From assembly GCA_964421595.1 (NCBI GenBank), contig CAYQXY010000007.1:1-64000 (forward strand): a stretch of 64,000 nt of DNA, given 5' to 3'. The translations under genes and the position numbers were made by a program. Each line of letters opens with the position of its first letter. The first letter of the stretch is position 1. Origin of the DNA: PXAP01 sp964421595 (lineage in GTDB: Bacteria > Bacteroidota > Bacteroidia > Bacteroidales > PUMT01). The notes beneath the pieces were generated by a model. It saw only the letters and a program-made list of their open reading frames with translations, was not told the DNA's origin and searched no databases. Of the stretch, positions 48,134 to 57,749 are shown piece by piece.

Positions 48134-48453
48134 AACCTTAATTTAAGTTTAAGTTACTTTTTACTGGTACTTGCTTTGCTTATAATTTATCGGTATCTGT
48201 CGATGATTATCTGAGGGACAGTTACTTATCTAATTTAGAGCTATTGAAACATCGGAGTTTTTTCGCCTCAGGAAAAAGGCGTAAAGAAAATCAATGGTTT
48301 TTTCGTTAAGAAAACCGTGCTGTTTGAGCGCAGCGAGTTCACGGTTTTTAGAAAAAAACAGTGATTTTTAGTCTTTTTCCGTAAGCGCGGCACTTTTTTG
48401 GTTACTTTTTTTTGCTGTTGAAAAAAAGTAACAAAGCCAATGCGGCTTAAGCA
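48134..48453. repeat. Dispersed hairpin-rich intergenic repeat, copy 2, between ribH and the TPR gene
   Basis: Block A is a 9-bp perfect hairpin, AAAACCGTG (48311-48319) with CACGGTTTT (48340-48348), enclosed further by CTGTTT and AAACAG. Block B is a 12-bp perfect hairpin, GTTACTTTTTTT (48401-48412) with AAAAAAAGTAAC (48421-48432). Both blocks recur at 1-121. The part from 48134 to about 48240 is ordinary AT-rich spacer and should carry the ribH promoter. The hairpins may end the TPR transcript. Confidence 0.8.
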
Positions 48454-49143
48454 CTATTCAATTTTAAGTTGAACCCTGGTAATGTATTTTTCAATCTGCC
48501 CGCCTTCAGTAGTATCAGGATAGTTCTCCTTTATATTCTCATATGCCTCAAGCGCCTTGTTGTATTTTTCCAGTTCTTCGTAAATCATTCCAGCCTTCAT
48601 CCAGTATATTGGAGAGGTTAATTCATTTGCACGCCTCCTTGCTGCCTTGGTGAAAAAAGAAGCAGCGTTTTCGAGCTCACCCAGTTCGACATACGCATCA
48701 CCAATTGCACCCAGTGCAACGGGGGAAACCAGCTGGTCGCGGGAATCAAACTTTGTAAGATTGTCTATTGCATCGTGATACTCTTCAATACGCAGGAAAG
48801 ATATACCGGCATAGTACCGGGCAAGATTGGCAGTGCTTGTTACGCTGTATTCATCAATGATATCTACAAAGCCCGGGTAATTTCCATCACCATAAAGGGC
48901 AAGATAAAATGAATCCTGCTCAAAATATCTTTCGGCCATGTAAATTTGCGATCTGGCTTCGTTTTCAAGGGGGGCAACATACAAATTAGTGTATCCAAGG
49001 TAACCAAGTACGACTACTACAATTGCTGTCACTATAATTGTCAGACTCTTCTGGTTTTCTTCAATGTAATTCTCTGTTTTACTCAGAAGGTTCTCCACTC
49101 CTTCTATCGGCTCTTCAACAGCGTCCTTTTTCTTTTTTGCCAT
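48454..49143 (-). CDS. Membrane-anchored tetratricopeptide-repeat protein
   Basis: This 229-residue protein has a Lys-rich cytoplasmic start, one membrane helix about residues 37-56, then TPR-like helical pairs on the outer side of the inner membrane (ANLARYYAGISFLRIEEYHDAIDNL and following). The topology is that of YfgM-type proteins. No lipobox is present. TPR arrays mediate protein contacts; the partner is unknown. ATG start. It is divergent from recF across a 272-base gap. The ribH-TPR-recF-DUF721 grouping is familiar from Bacteroidota genomes. Confidence 0.85.
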   Translation of the reverse strand: MAKKKKDAVEEPIEGVENLLSKTENYIEENQKSLTIIVTAIVVVVLGYLGYTNLYVAPLENEARSQIYMAERYFEQDSFYLALYGDGNYPGFVDIIDEYSVTSTANLARYYAGISFLRIEEYHDAIDNLTKFDSRDQLVSPVALGAIGDAYVELGELENAASFFTKAARRRANELTSPIYWMKAGMIYEELEKYNKALEAYENIKENYPDTTEGGQIEKYITRVQLKIE

Positions 49144-49415
49144 CTTTTACTGATAATAAACTAGCTTTTATAAATAATTACAATAGTTTTTAATACTACC
49201 GGATTTTAATTTCCCGGCAAATGTAATCCTTTTAACAGTTAATTAAAAATATTGTGCTCAAAAAGATATGCAAAATTATACTGATTTGAACTAAATTTAA
49301 CGTGTAAATATATACCAACGGTCGGATACAGGAGATATTTTTATTAAAACATTATTCATTACCGATTATCCTGACCATTTTTTAACTTTACCTTTTTTCA
49401 TCCACGATAATTATT

Positions 49416-50498
49416 ATGCATCTTAAGTACCTGTCTCTCCTTAACTTTAAGAATTTTACAGAGCTGGAATATACTTTCAGCAGCAGGATCAATTGTTTTG
49501 TTGGCAATAATGGAGTGGGCAAAACCAATCTGCTTGATGCAATTCACTATCTTTCGTTATGCAAAAGTTTTTTTAACTCAGTTGATTCCCAGAATATACT
49601 GCATGACAACGACTTCTTTGTTATCAATGGCAAATACGAGAGGGAGAATGAGGAGGAAAATATCTATTGTGGTGTAAAAAGGAATGCTAAGAAAGTAATC
49701 AGGCGGAACAAAAAAGAGTATCAGCGCCTCAGTGATCATGTCGGGCTTCTTCCGGTAGTTATGGTTTCCCCCGGCGACAGCGTTTTGATAACAGGCGGAA
49801 GCGAGGAGAGAAGAAGGTTCATGAACGGTGTGATATCCCAGTATGACCGGCAGTATCTCGAAGATATGATATCGTACAATCACGCGATGGTCCAGCGAAA
49901 TATACTGCTCAAGGATTTCGTCCGCAAGCGTTATTTTGACAGGGATTCCCTTGATATATGGACAGAACAGATGATTGGACCGGGTGAACGGATATATGAA
50001 AAGCGCAGGTCATTTATCGATAAGATGGTTCCGGTTTTCAGATATTACCAGCAATTTGTTTCGTTGGGAAGGGAGGAGGTAGACCTGGTATATGAATCAC
50101 AGCTTCATGAAGCCGATTTTCGGGAAATTTTAAACCAGGCTGTTGAAAAAGACCGTGTCGTGCAATACTGTACATGTGGAGTACATAAAGATGAACTCGG
50201 ACTTAACCTGGGCGGGTATCCTATGAAAAAGATCGGGTCTCAGGGCCAGCAAAAAACCTATCTGATAGCTCTTAAGCTGGCCCAGTTTGAATTTATAAGC
50301 GAACTGAACGGATCGCTTCCAATACTTTTACTTGATGATATATTTGATAAACTTGATCAGAACAGGGTTGAGCAGATCATCAAACTGGTGTCAGGAAATA
50401 AATTCGGTCAGATCTTTATTACCGATACGAGCAGGGAGAGGCTTGACAGCATTCTTAACGCAACAGGGATAGAATATTTAACGTATGAACTGGAATAG
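49416..50498 (+). CDS. recF: DNA replication/repair protein RecF
   Basis: This SMC-like ATPase loads RecA at gaps together with RecOR. It has 360 residues. Walker A GNNGVGKT is at residues 30-37. The ABC signature lies in GSQGQQKTYLIALKLAQ, and Walker B in LPILLLDDIFDKLD with the D-loop following. Length is normal. ATG start. The DUF721 gene follows after 88 bases. It is not next to dnaA, dnaN or gyrB here. Confidence 0.97.
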   Translation: MHLKYLSLLNFKNFTELEYTFSSRINCFVGNNGVGKTNLLDAIHYLSLCKSFFNSVDSQNILHDNDFFVINGKYERENEEENIYCGVKRNAKKVIRRNKKEYQRLSDHVGLLPVVMVSPGDSVLITGGSEERRRFMNGVISQYDRQYLEDMISYNHAMVQRNILLKDFVRKRYFDRDSLDIWTEQMIGPGERIYEKRRSFIDKMVPVFRYYQQFVSLGREEVDLVYESQLHEADFREILNQAVEKDRVVQYCTCGVHKDELGLNLGGYPMKKIGSQGQQKTYLIALKLAQFEFISELNGSLPILLLDDIFDKLDQNRVEQIIKLVSGNKFGQIFITDTSRERLDSILNATGIEYLTYELE

Positions 50499-50586
50499 CA
50501 TACAAAATTATTCCTGGAGGGAGTAATTTAAGGGATAATTTATTCCGGTTTCCGGAACACTGACTGGAGCATTTTAAAAACAACCA

Positions 50587-50877
50587 ATGAGAAAAAGCAA
50601 CACCCAGAAAATAGGAGAAGTAATTTCAGATTATCTGAAAGATCTAAGGATTGACAAGAAGGTTCTTGAGACCCGGTTAATCAATTCATGGCCGTCAATT
50701 GTCGGGCCGACTATTGCCCGGCAGACTGACAAGGTTTATATTCGTAATGGTGTATTTTACATTCATATCAGCTCACCGGTATTACGTAATGAGCTGTCGT
50801 ATATGAAATCGAGGATAGCAGATGTACTTAATGAGAAGGCAGGAGAGAGGGTTATTGTCAGGGTGGTGCTAAGGTAA
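50587..50877 (+). CDS. DUF721 (DciA-like) protein
   Basis: This small protein of 96 residues has the DUF721 pattern: an N-terminal helix (KIGEVISDYLKDL), SWPSIVGPTIARQTDKVYIRNGVFYIHISSPVLRNEL in the middle, and a helix and strand at the end. In other bacteria members of this family (DciA) load the replicative helicase. This one carries only the core domain, as is common in Bacteroidota. It lies directly after recF, so a replication role fits, but that part is inference. Confidence 0.85.
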   Translation: MRKSNTQKIGEVISDYLKDLRIDKKVLETRLINSWPSIVGPTIARQTDKVYIRNGVFYIHISSPVLRNELSYMKSRIADVLNEKAGERVIVRVVLR

Positions 50878-51086
50878 GTCCGATTCTGGCCGTTGCGGCA
50901 TGGGCGCCGGGAGCTGTCTTACATCCCTGATCCTTATATCATGCAATTGTGCCTTGAATAATTTAATATCAGCTGACCAATTGATGAAAATTTCCGCATT
51001 TAATTATATTTGCAGATATCCTCAATATTCCCCGGGTAGGGTTGTAAGCTTTAATTTGCCTTTTAGTAATTTATAATATCGTAAAA

Positions 51087-52505
51087 ATGAAAACCAGCCG
51101 CAGAGATTTTATTAAGCTTTCAGGACTTGCAGGTATCGGTGTAGCCGGTGCCGGTCTGTCCGGATGTACTTCAGGTACTGCTGAAGCATCAGAAAATTCA
51201 CCTTTCAGGTTAACAGGCACGCAGAAGTTCAATATGGCAGGATATGCCGCACCGAAGCTTGATACAGTCCGCGTTGGCATAATTGGCCTGGGCAACCGCG
51301 GATCAGGTGCAATCAGACGGCTGGTGAGAATTGAAGGAGTTAAAATCACTGCCCTGGCAGATATTGATCCGGCCAAAGTGAATCGTGCCAATGAGTTTGT
51401 CAAGGGATATGACCATGCCCCTGCAATGTATTCGGGTAATGAAGATGAATGGAAAAAGCTTTGTGAAAGGGAAGATGTTGACCTGGTCTATATCTGTACA
51501 CCCTGGCATCTTCATACGCCTAATTCATTGTATGCCATGGAAAATGACAAGCATGCCGCTACTGAAATCCCCGCAGCCCAGACTATGGATGAGTGCTGGC
51601 AGCTGGTTGAAACATCTGAAAGGACAAAAAAACATTGCATAATGCTCGAAAATGTCTGCTATGACTTTTTTGAGATGTTAACCCTGAATATGGCCCGTCA
51701 GGGATTCTTTGGTGATATCATTCACGGGGAAGGAGCATATATTCATGATCTGATGGATCATAATTTCTCCAAGACTGTATATGCTGACATGTGGCGACTT
51801 GAGGAAAATTCCGGCCGCAACGGAAGTTTATATCCAATGCACGGACTGGGTCCGATATGCCAGCTTATGGATATTAACTACGGCGACAGGATGGATTACC
51901 TGGTGTCGGTATCAAGCAATGATTTTATGATGGGCAAAAGAGCTGAGGAACTCGCAGCCGATGATGATTTCTGGCACCAGTATACAGGACGGAACTTTCG
52001 TGGTAATATAAATACCACTACAATACGTACCGGCAATGGCAGAACGATCATGGTACAGCATGATGTAAGCTCTCCGAGGCCATATACCAGGCTTCATCTG
52101 ATTAGCGGGACGAAAGGTATTGCCCAGAAATATCCCTCACCTGCCAGAATTGCTACCAGTCACCATGGCTGGGTTTCTGAAGATGAACTAAAATCACTTG
52201 AGGAAAAATTCACTCCTGAAATAACCCGGAGGGTTGGAGAAATGGCACGTCAGGTAGGTGGCCATGGCGGAATGGATACTCTCATGGACTGGCGCCTGGT
52301 TGATTGTCTGCGTAATGGATTGCCTCTTGATATGAATGTTTATGACGCAGCCTTATGGAGCTCAATTATTCCGCTTAGTGAATATTCTGTAGCCAATCGT
52401 TCACGGTCGGTCGATGTACCCGATTTCACTGGTGGAGCATGGCAGACAAACGCTCCCGGCATGGATATTATGCTTAACGAAGGAGGAACTACAAAACTGA
52501 TTTGA
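51087..52505 (+). CDS. Gfo/Idh/MocA oxidoreductase of the GH109 type, twin-arginine lipoprotein
   Basis: This 472-residue protein resembles GH109 alpha-N-acetylgalactosaminidases, which use bound NAD in an oxidation-elimination-hydrolysis cycle. The start carries SRRDF (R5-R6) and a lipobox LSGC with C27, so it should be folded and cofactor-loaded before Tat export, then lipidated. The Rossmann loop is VGIIGLGNRGSG; YICTPWHLHTPNSLYAM and the conserved NVCYDFFEM segment follow. The closest characterised class acts on terminal GalNAc, but related family members have other sugars. It is convergent with the mannose operon, 29 bases away. Confidence 0.88.
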   Translation: MKTSRRDFIKLSGLAGIGVAGAGLSGCTSGTAEASENSPFRLTGTQKFNMAGYAAPKLDTVRVGIIGLGNRGSGAIRRLVRIEGVKITALADIDPAKVNRANEFVKGYDHAPAMYSGNEDEWKKLCEREDVDLVYICTPWHLHTPNSLYAMENDKHAATEIPAAQTMDECWQLVETSERTKKHCIMLENVCYDFFEMLTLNMARQGFFGDIIHGEGAYIHDLMDHNFSKTVYADMWRLEENSGRNGSLYPMHGLGPICQLMDINYGDRMDYLVSVSSNDFMMGKRAEELAADDDFWHQYTGRNFRGNINTTTIRTGNGRTIMVQHDVSSPRPYTRLHLISGTKGIAQKYPSPARIATSHHGWVSEDELKSLEEKFTPEITRRVGEMARQVGGHGGMDTLMDWRLVDCLRNGLPLDMNVYDAALWSSIIPLSEYSVANRSRSVDVPDFTGGAWQTNAPGMDIMLNEGGTTKLI

Positions 52506-52534
52506 AACGACTGAGAGAATATGCAGGAGGGAAA

Positions 52535-53914
52535 CTATCTGCCTGATCTTTCTATCTCCTCCAGGGTTCTGCCTTTAGTTTCAATTACGGATGACCGGAC
52601 AAAGATCAGGGCCAGTATTGACATAACACAGTAGAACCAGAAAGTATATGCTGCTCCTATACTTTCCAGCATTATCGGAAAAAACTGTGTTACAAGATAA
52701 ACCGCTGCCCACAATGCCAGGGTTGCCACAGAAATAGCCAGTCCCCGCAACTTAACAGGAAATATTTCCGATATATATACCCAGGTTACAGGCCCGTAGG
52801 AGGCAGCAAAACAGGCAACATATGTGAGTATGAAAAAGAGAAGGAAATAACCTTCAAATGAGAACCAGAATGATGCTCCGATTAATGCGAGACTTAAGCT
52901 CATGCCGGCCCCGCCGGCCAATAGCAGATTCCTGCGTCCGCTTCTGTCTACCAGCCTGATTGCCACGAAGGTAAAAAGCAGGTTTATAACACCGATAATT
53001 ACGGTCTGCATGTAAGCCTTGCCGGTACCCAGTTCTTCAAATATAACCGGGGCGTAATACATTATTGCATTTATTCCCTGTACCTGTGAAAATATTGCCA
53101 GAAGAACTCCTGCAATCAAAGTCTTTCTGTATTTACCGGTAAAAAGTTCCTTTAAAGTGCCTGTTTGCTGCTGCAGGGATGCTCTTATCTCTGCCTTAAT
53201 TTCTTCAACTCTTTGCGGAGTATGTATCATCAATAAGACATCTCCAGCCATTTTCTCCCTGTTCTCTTTCATGAGCCAGCGCGGACTCTCGGGAATAAAA
53301 AGAATTGCAAAGAAAAAAAGCAATGCGGGTAATATTTCCGAACCTACCATATATCTCCAGCCGGTATTAATGTTCCAGGCTTCAGTACCCATATTCTGAA
53401 CAACCATGTTAACAAAGAAAATGAGTAAAATGCCCGACACTATGGCAAGCTGGTAAACTGAGACAAGCTTTCCTCTTATTGAAGCAGGGGCCATTTCGGT
53501 AATATAAAGAGGCGACAGTATAGAAGCACCGCCAACCCCCAGTCCCCCAACAAACCTCGCAATCGTGAATTGTGTAATATTTGATGGGATAGCCGACCCA
53601 ATAGCTGAAACACCAAATAATACAGCTGTCAGAATAAGTATTTTTTTGCGGCCAAACCTGTCACTTAATCCCCCGGCAAACATAGCTCCGAATATACAAC
53701 CTATTATAGCTGCGGAAGCTGCCCAGCCCGTCATTGCCGGTGACAGTTCAAACTTAATTCTCAGGTAACCAATCGCACCTGAAATAACTGCCGTATCATA
53801 TCCGAAAAGCAGTCCCCCGAGGGCAGCCACAGTCGTCAGCAGGTATATTGTTCTGTAATTCAGGACTTCTGGCGGACTTGTTTGTTCGCTGATATGAATG
53901 GTGTGTTTTTTCAC
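52535..53914 (-). CDS. MFS sugar:proton symporter (sugar porter family)
   Basis: This 459-residue protein has 12 membrane helices. It shows the full sugar-porter signature set: GYDTAVISGAIGYL in helix 1, GGLSDRFGRKK between helices 2 and 3, PESPRWLM before the central loop, QVQGINAIMYYAP in helix 7, WVYISEIFPVKLRG and the final ETKGRTLEEIE. These are features of XylE and GLUT-like proteins. The reading frame begins with GTG. It is the last gene of gntR-ROK-isomerase-porter, 67 bases after the isomerase gene, so mannose or a mannose-containing product is its likely cargo. Confidence 0.93.
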   Translation of the reverse strand: MKKHTIHISEQTSPPEVLNYRTIYLLTTVAALGGLLFGYDTAVISGAIGYLRIKFELSPAMTGWAASAAIIGCIFGAMFAGGLSDRFGRKKILILTAVLFGVSAIGSAIPSNITQFTIARFVGGLGVGGASILSPLYITEMAPASIRGKLVSVYQLAIVSGILLIFFVNMVVQNMGTEAWNINTGWRYMVGSEILPALLFFFAILFIPESPRWLMKENREKMAGDVLLMIHTPQRVEEIKAEIRASLQQQTGTLKELFTGKYRKTLIAGVLLAIFSQVQGINAIMYYAPVIFEELGTGKAYMQTVIIGVINLLFTFVAIRLVDRSGRRNLLLAGGAGMSLSLALIGASFWFSFEGYFLLFFILTYVACFAASYGPVTWVYISEIFPVKLRGLAISVATLALWAAVYLVTQFFPIMLESIGAAYTFWFYCVMSILALIFVRSSVIETKGRTLEEIERSGR

Positions 53915-53981
53915 TTATTTATTTGCTAAGTTTTGTTTCTGAACGCTATAGCGGACTTATTTATCCGGCTCCCGGTTGTTG

Positions 53982-55739
53982 CTATTTTCTTATATATGCC
54001 TTTATCGTGGCGCACCTTTTACCTTCAGATTCACCAAAAGGCCTTATTGTGTATTCGCCAACGTTTGCCGGGATAATAAATGTTTCAGCATAATGTACTA
54101 TAAACGGCTCAAAAGCAGACGATGGGCTCTCTATTATTGCTTCGCGTCCTTCCACCAGATTAAGAACATTAACACTTCCATGTGATATATGACTTACCTT
54201 GCCGGTGAACCAGTGCCTTATAGTCTCAATAAATTCATATTCATGCATGCCTGTTCTTTCCTCCCTCACTCCGTCTTTATCTGAAACCATGGTTACCCGG
54301 TTAATCAGCTCATCTCTGACCCATGATTCTGTTCTGTTCCAGTTTATAACCTTTTCACCATGTTCAATGTTGATGGCCCTCGGCTGACCATCGAGGCCCA
54401 TCCTTCCCCAGTCCCACAGCTTAAAGGTGAAGATATATGGGGTCGCACTAATTTCAAGTACCATGCAGTTTACAGCTGAACAGTGAACTGTACCGGCAGG
54501 TATAAGGAAATGGTCATGTTTTTTGGCCGGCCAGCTTGCAGTATATTTATCGGCACTGAAGGATTGTCCGCCTTCCTGTGCTGATTTTAATTCATTAAGC
54601 ATTGCCTCTTTGTCAACCCCATCCTTCAGTCCGAGATAAACCCTGGCATCATCACCGGCATCAAGCAGATAATAACTTTCATCCTGAGTGTAGAACATAC
54701 CAAACTTTTCTCTTATATATTCAGTTGTAGGGTGGACCTGCAGACTGAGATTACCACCTTCCATAGTATCGAGAAAGTCAAACCTTATGGGGAATTCGGC
54801 TCCGAACCGTGCATAAACCCTTTCGCCCAGTAAAGCCTGAGGCTGGAAGAATACAAGGTTAATTGCCGGTGTCTCAAATATTATTTCGTTGAATTTAAAG
54901 CGAATCGAATTTTCTTCCGGAACACAATCAAAACACCATGCAAAATTGTCCTCTTCCTTATCCGGTGCAATCACCTTTTTCATCCACTGACCACCCCATG
55001 GACCCGGATCAAAAAAGGGTACCAGTCTGAATGGCCTGTTTACGGCAGCCTTTAATGATGTGTTAAATAACCCTGCCGGTATCATCACCGGTGAGTCTGG
55101 TATATTGGCATCGATAACATAATTGCAGTTCTCAAAACACTTTCTTTTTACTCTGTCAGCCACCCTCCAGTCGACGAAAAAAGCCCTTTTATATTTTCTC
55201 TCAAATTCAAGGCTGTAATCTGCAGTGCCGAGGTTTGCCATCTGGTTGCTTCGCATTCTCTGCTGGATCTCATATCTTGTCAGATCGGAATAAATGAAGA
55301 GATCGTAACTTTCGGTAATTTCTGAAGCACCACACCCAAAAATCAGAATCAGACCTTCATTTGTGCCTTTGATAGCCTGGCGGGCATCCCTGAGTTTCTC
55401 TCCATCTATAAAGTCATTTATTGTGAGCCTGGTCATAAAGCCGAAAGTACGGTCGTCAGTAACGTCAGGATAACATTTTCTGTTTATTTCATCTTCATTA
55501 TAATAAAGGTCGCTCATTCTGATAAAGAGCGCCGGCGAAAAATACTTTAGAAGTTCAGATGCTGCAATTGCATCATCGGCGCCCGGATAAGTTTCGAACA
55601 CAATGACTTTAGGTTTACCCTCTGTTTGTTCAACTCTGCCCTTTATTGTCCGGATGATTTCCTTCCAGCCGGTAATCACAGGTTGATTTTTACTTTCAAT
55701 CTCCAGATAAGGGTATTTATCGTAATTGCTGCTCGTCAT
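53982..55739 (-). CDS. Class I mannose-6-phosphate isomerase fused to an N-terminal degenerate kinase-like domain
   Basis: This 585-residue protein is about 1.5 times a normal class I isomerase. The C-terminal half (about 270-585) holds the cupin isomerase with zinc ligands in LSLQVHPTTEYIREKFG (Gln-x-His) and HFLIPAGTVHC (His), and should interconvert mannose 6-phosphate and fructose 6-phosphate. The N-terminal half (about 1-250) resembles uridine kinase-like P-loop proteins in layout. Where a GxxxxGKS loop would sit it reads VFETYPGADDAIAASEL, so nucleotide hydrolysis is unlikely. The ROK gene ends nine bases upstream; the product feeds glycolysis through fructose 6-phosphate. Confidence 0.85.
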   Translation of the reverse strand: MTSSNYDKYPYLEIESKNQPVITGWKEIIRTIKGRVEQTEGKPKVIVFETYPGADDAIAASELLKYFSPALFIRMSDLYYNEDEINRKCYPDVTDDRTFGFMTRLTINDFIDGEKLRDARQAIKGTNEGLILIFGCGASEITESYDLFIYSDLTRYEIQQRMRSNQMANLGTADYSLEFERKYKRAFFVDWRVADRVKRKCFENCNYVIDANIPDSPVMIPAGLFNTSLKAAVNRPFRLVPFFDPGPWGGQWMKKVIAPDKEEDNFAWCFDCVPEENSIRFKFNEIIFETPAINLVFFQPQALLGERVYARFGAEFPIRFDFLDTMEGGNLSLQVHPTTEYIREKFGMFYTQDESYYLLDAGDDARVYLGLKDGVDKEAMLNELKSAQEGGQSFSADKYTASWPAKKHDHFLIPAGTVHCSAVNCMVLEISATPYIFTFKLWDWGRMGLDGQPRAINIEHGEKVINWNRTESWVRDELINRVTMVSDKDGVREERTGMHEYEFIETIRHWFTGKVSHISHGSVNVLNLVEGREAIIESPSSAFEPFIVHYAETFIIPANVGEYTIRPFGESEGKRCATIKAYIRK

Positions 55740-55748
55740 ATAATATCA

Positions 55749-56711
55749 TTAAATATCCCGGTTAAGTAAAAATTCTCCTGATAGCCATGCTGCTCCCATT
55801 ACGCCTGCCAGATCGGGATGCTGTGCTGCGACAATTTTCGGTGAATCGCTGTTAAGCCAGGATAAATTGTCAATTTCTTTTTGAAGCAGGGGAATTATTA
55901 TTCCTGAACTTGCGGAAACTCCACCCGATAACACAATAACCTCCGGATCGTAGGCATAGATCAGATTTTTCATTACAGCACTCCAGGCCCTGATGCAATC
56001 ATTTAACAATTCTTTTGCCGGCTGATTATTTTCATTGGCTGCGCTGAAAAGGTATTCGAAATCGACTACTCCATCGGCGACTAATGCATTGTTGCCGGGC
56101 AGGGAGCCGAATCTTCCGGGAAGTGCCCATGATGAGCCGACTGTTTCAGCACAACCTGTATCGCCGCAGTTACACCTGCTTCCCTTATAGTCAATGCACA
56201 TATGGCCCCCGAGGTTTCCAGCCAGGTAATTCCGGCCTCTGAGCAACTTACCATCCAGCAGCACGGCAGTGCCTATTCCTGTACCGATCGTTATCAGCAC
56301 AACATTATCTGCTCCGCGGCAGGCCCCAAACTGCGATTCCCCGATAAGGGCTGCCCTGGCATCATTTTCAACTGAATATCCGGTATCCCATACCCTTCTG
56401 ACCCAACCTTCAATGTCAGTCCGGGCAGCATCTCTGTACTTTACATACTCAGAAAGAATTCTCTTGCCGGCAGTATCGACAATGCACGGAAGTGCAATCC
56501 CGGTTCCATCGATCTTTTCCCAGGTGCCATTCTTATCTCTGACCCGGTGAACACCCAGCATTTTGTGGATTTGCGACTCAATACGTGGCAATTCATTTTC
56601 AAGGCTTACAGAATCAGTTACATCCAGTACCGAACTTGCTATAATTTTGCTATCCCGCAATAGTCCGGTTTTGATTCTCGTTCCGCCTATGTCTATTCCT
56701 ATATTAAGCAT
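55749..56711 (-). CDS. ROK-family sugar kinase
   Basis: This 320-residue kinase has the phosphate loop IGIDIGGTRIKTGLL at the start, the catalytic-base segment ENDARAALIGES, a second glycine-rich loop TIGTGIGTAVLLDG, and the ROK zinc site GGHMCIDYKGSRCNCGDTGC. No helix-turn-helix precedes it, so it is an enzyme, not a ROK repressor. Beside a mannose-6-phosphate isomerase and an alpha-mannosidase, mannokinase is the best guess; glucokinase or N-acetylmannosamine kinase would look the same. It begins 19 bases after gntR. Confidence 0.92.
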   Translation of the reverse strand: MLNIGIDIGGTRIKTGLLRDSKIIASSVLDVTDSVSLENELPRIESQIHKMLGVHRVRDKNGTWEKIDGTGIALPCIVDTAGKRILSEYVKYRDAARTDIEGWVRRVWDTGYSVENDARAALIGESQFGACRGADNVVLITIGTGIGTAVLLDGKLLRGRNYLAGNLGGHMCIDYKGSRCNCGDTGCAETVGSSWALPGRFGSLPGNNALVADGVVDFEYLFSAANENNQPAKELLNDCIRAWSAVMKNLIYAYDPEVIVLSGGVSASSGIIIPLLQKEIDNLSWLNSDSPKIVAAQHPDLAGVMGAAWLSGEFLLNRDI

Positions 56712-56730
56712 GCAAGATCAGGATTATAGT

Positions 56731-57675
56731 TTAGTGCCGCCCAATTTCCAGGGAATATGAGATTCCGTCACCCCTGTACCATACTTTATTAAATTCAACA
56801 ATCAGTCCGTCAGAATTAAATACACTTCGTTTTCTGAAAAGCAAGGGATCACCTTTTTTCACCTGTAATTGCCCGGCAAGCTTATCATCGGCAGCTACCG
56901 CACATATTTCCTCCCTTGAGGTTGATACATGTATGTCATATTTCTCTTCGAGAAGCTTATAAAGTGGCATTGAAAAATTTTCATCCATGTCGATACTGAA
57001 CCGGGGATGAAACCAGGAGACGCTTAGAAGGTAAGGCCGGTCGCCGGTTCCCCTCAGTCGGGTAAGACAGAGCAGTGAAGTTTTATTACTTATATTGAAA
57101 ATTTCAGAAACCTCAATGTCAGATGAAACCTTCTTCAATTCGAGATTATGGTTTACAATTTTAAGGCCTTTCTCTTTCATTTCACCTGTGAAGCTAAACC
57201 AGTTATCAAGCCTTGTATAGATCTTTTTATTGCAGACTATGGTTCCCACTCCTTTTTTCCTTATCAAAAGGCCATCACGTACCAGTTTTGAAATAGCCTG
57301 CCTGACAGTATTGCGTGCCACTCCCAGTTCATTAGCCAGGTCAACTTCCTTTGGGAACATCCTTACATGATCTTTTTTAGCTGTCGATATTACAGGATCG
57401 TTTACCCTTTCCTTTCCTGATATTTCACCTTCGCCGGTATTCCGGTTTAATTGTAACTCGTCATGGCTATCACCTTTTGACGGTTCATTGATGTGCACTG
57501 AACCGGACTGCACTATCTGACCTGGTATTTCCAGTTGCTCCATATCCGGTTCATGTTCTGTTCTTTCAAATTTATTCTGTTCCCTGAGGTTTTCCAGCTC
57601 AATATACTCCCGCAAAAGCTTCTCAACCTGCAGGTGAAGTGGGATATTAAGTGTAGGGTCAATTTGCAGCTTCAT
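56731..57675 (-). CDS. GntR/HutC-type transcriptional regulator with an insertion in the DNA-binding domain
   Basis: This 314-residue protein has the first winged-helix segment (IPLHLQVEKLLREYIE, 11-26), then about 75 polar, acidic residues (28-105). The recognition helices follow (EVDLANELGVARNTVRQAISKLVRDGLL, 110-137), then the wing GVGTIV. The UTRA ligand domain is about 165-310. In ordinary GntR proteins only about a dozen residues join these halves. It heads the mannose operon and probably binds the palindrome present before its own gene and before the mannosidase. The effector may be mannose or a mannose phosphate. Confidence 0.9.
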   Translation of the reverse strand: MKLQIDPTLNIPLHLQVEKLLREYIELENLREQNKFERTEHEPDMEQLEIPGQIVQSGSVHINEPSKGDSHDELQLNRNTGEGEISGKERVNDPVISTAKKDHVRMFPKEVDLANELGVARNTVRQAISKLVRDGLLIRKKGVGTIVCNKKIYTRLDNWFSFTGEMKEKGLKIVNHNLELKKVSSDIEVSEIFNISNKTSLLCLTRLRGTGDRPYLLSVSWFHPRFSIDMDENFSMPLYKLLEEKYDIHVSTSREEICAVAADDKLAGQLQVKKGDPLLFRKRSVFNSDGLIVEFNKVWYRGDGISYSLEIGRH

Positions 57676-57733
57676 CAGGATAATTAAATTACTGGTTTTT
57701 TGAAAAATCAGGATATTCTCCTATATAATGCCA

Positions 57734-57749
57734 GTATGTTTAAACATAC
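57734..57749. promoter_or_regulatory. Palindromic operator candidate before gntR
   Basis: GTATGTTTAAACATAC is a perfect 16-bp palindrome 59 bases upstream of the gntR start. The same 14-bp core occurs at 58078-58091. On the minus strand a near-consensus -7 element (TTATTTTG, bases 57752-57759) lies just upstream, so a bound regulator would cover the transcription start. Confidence 0.8.
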
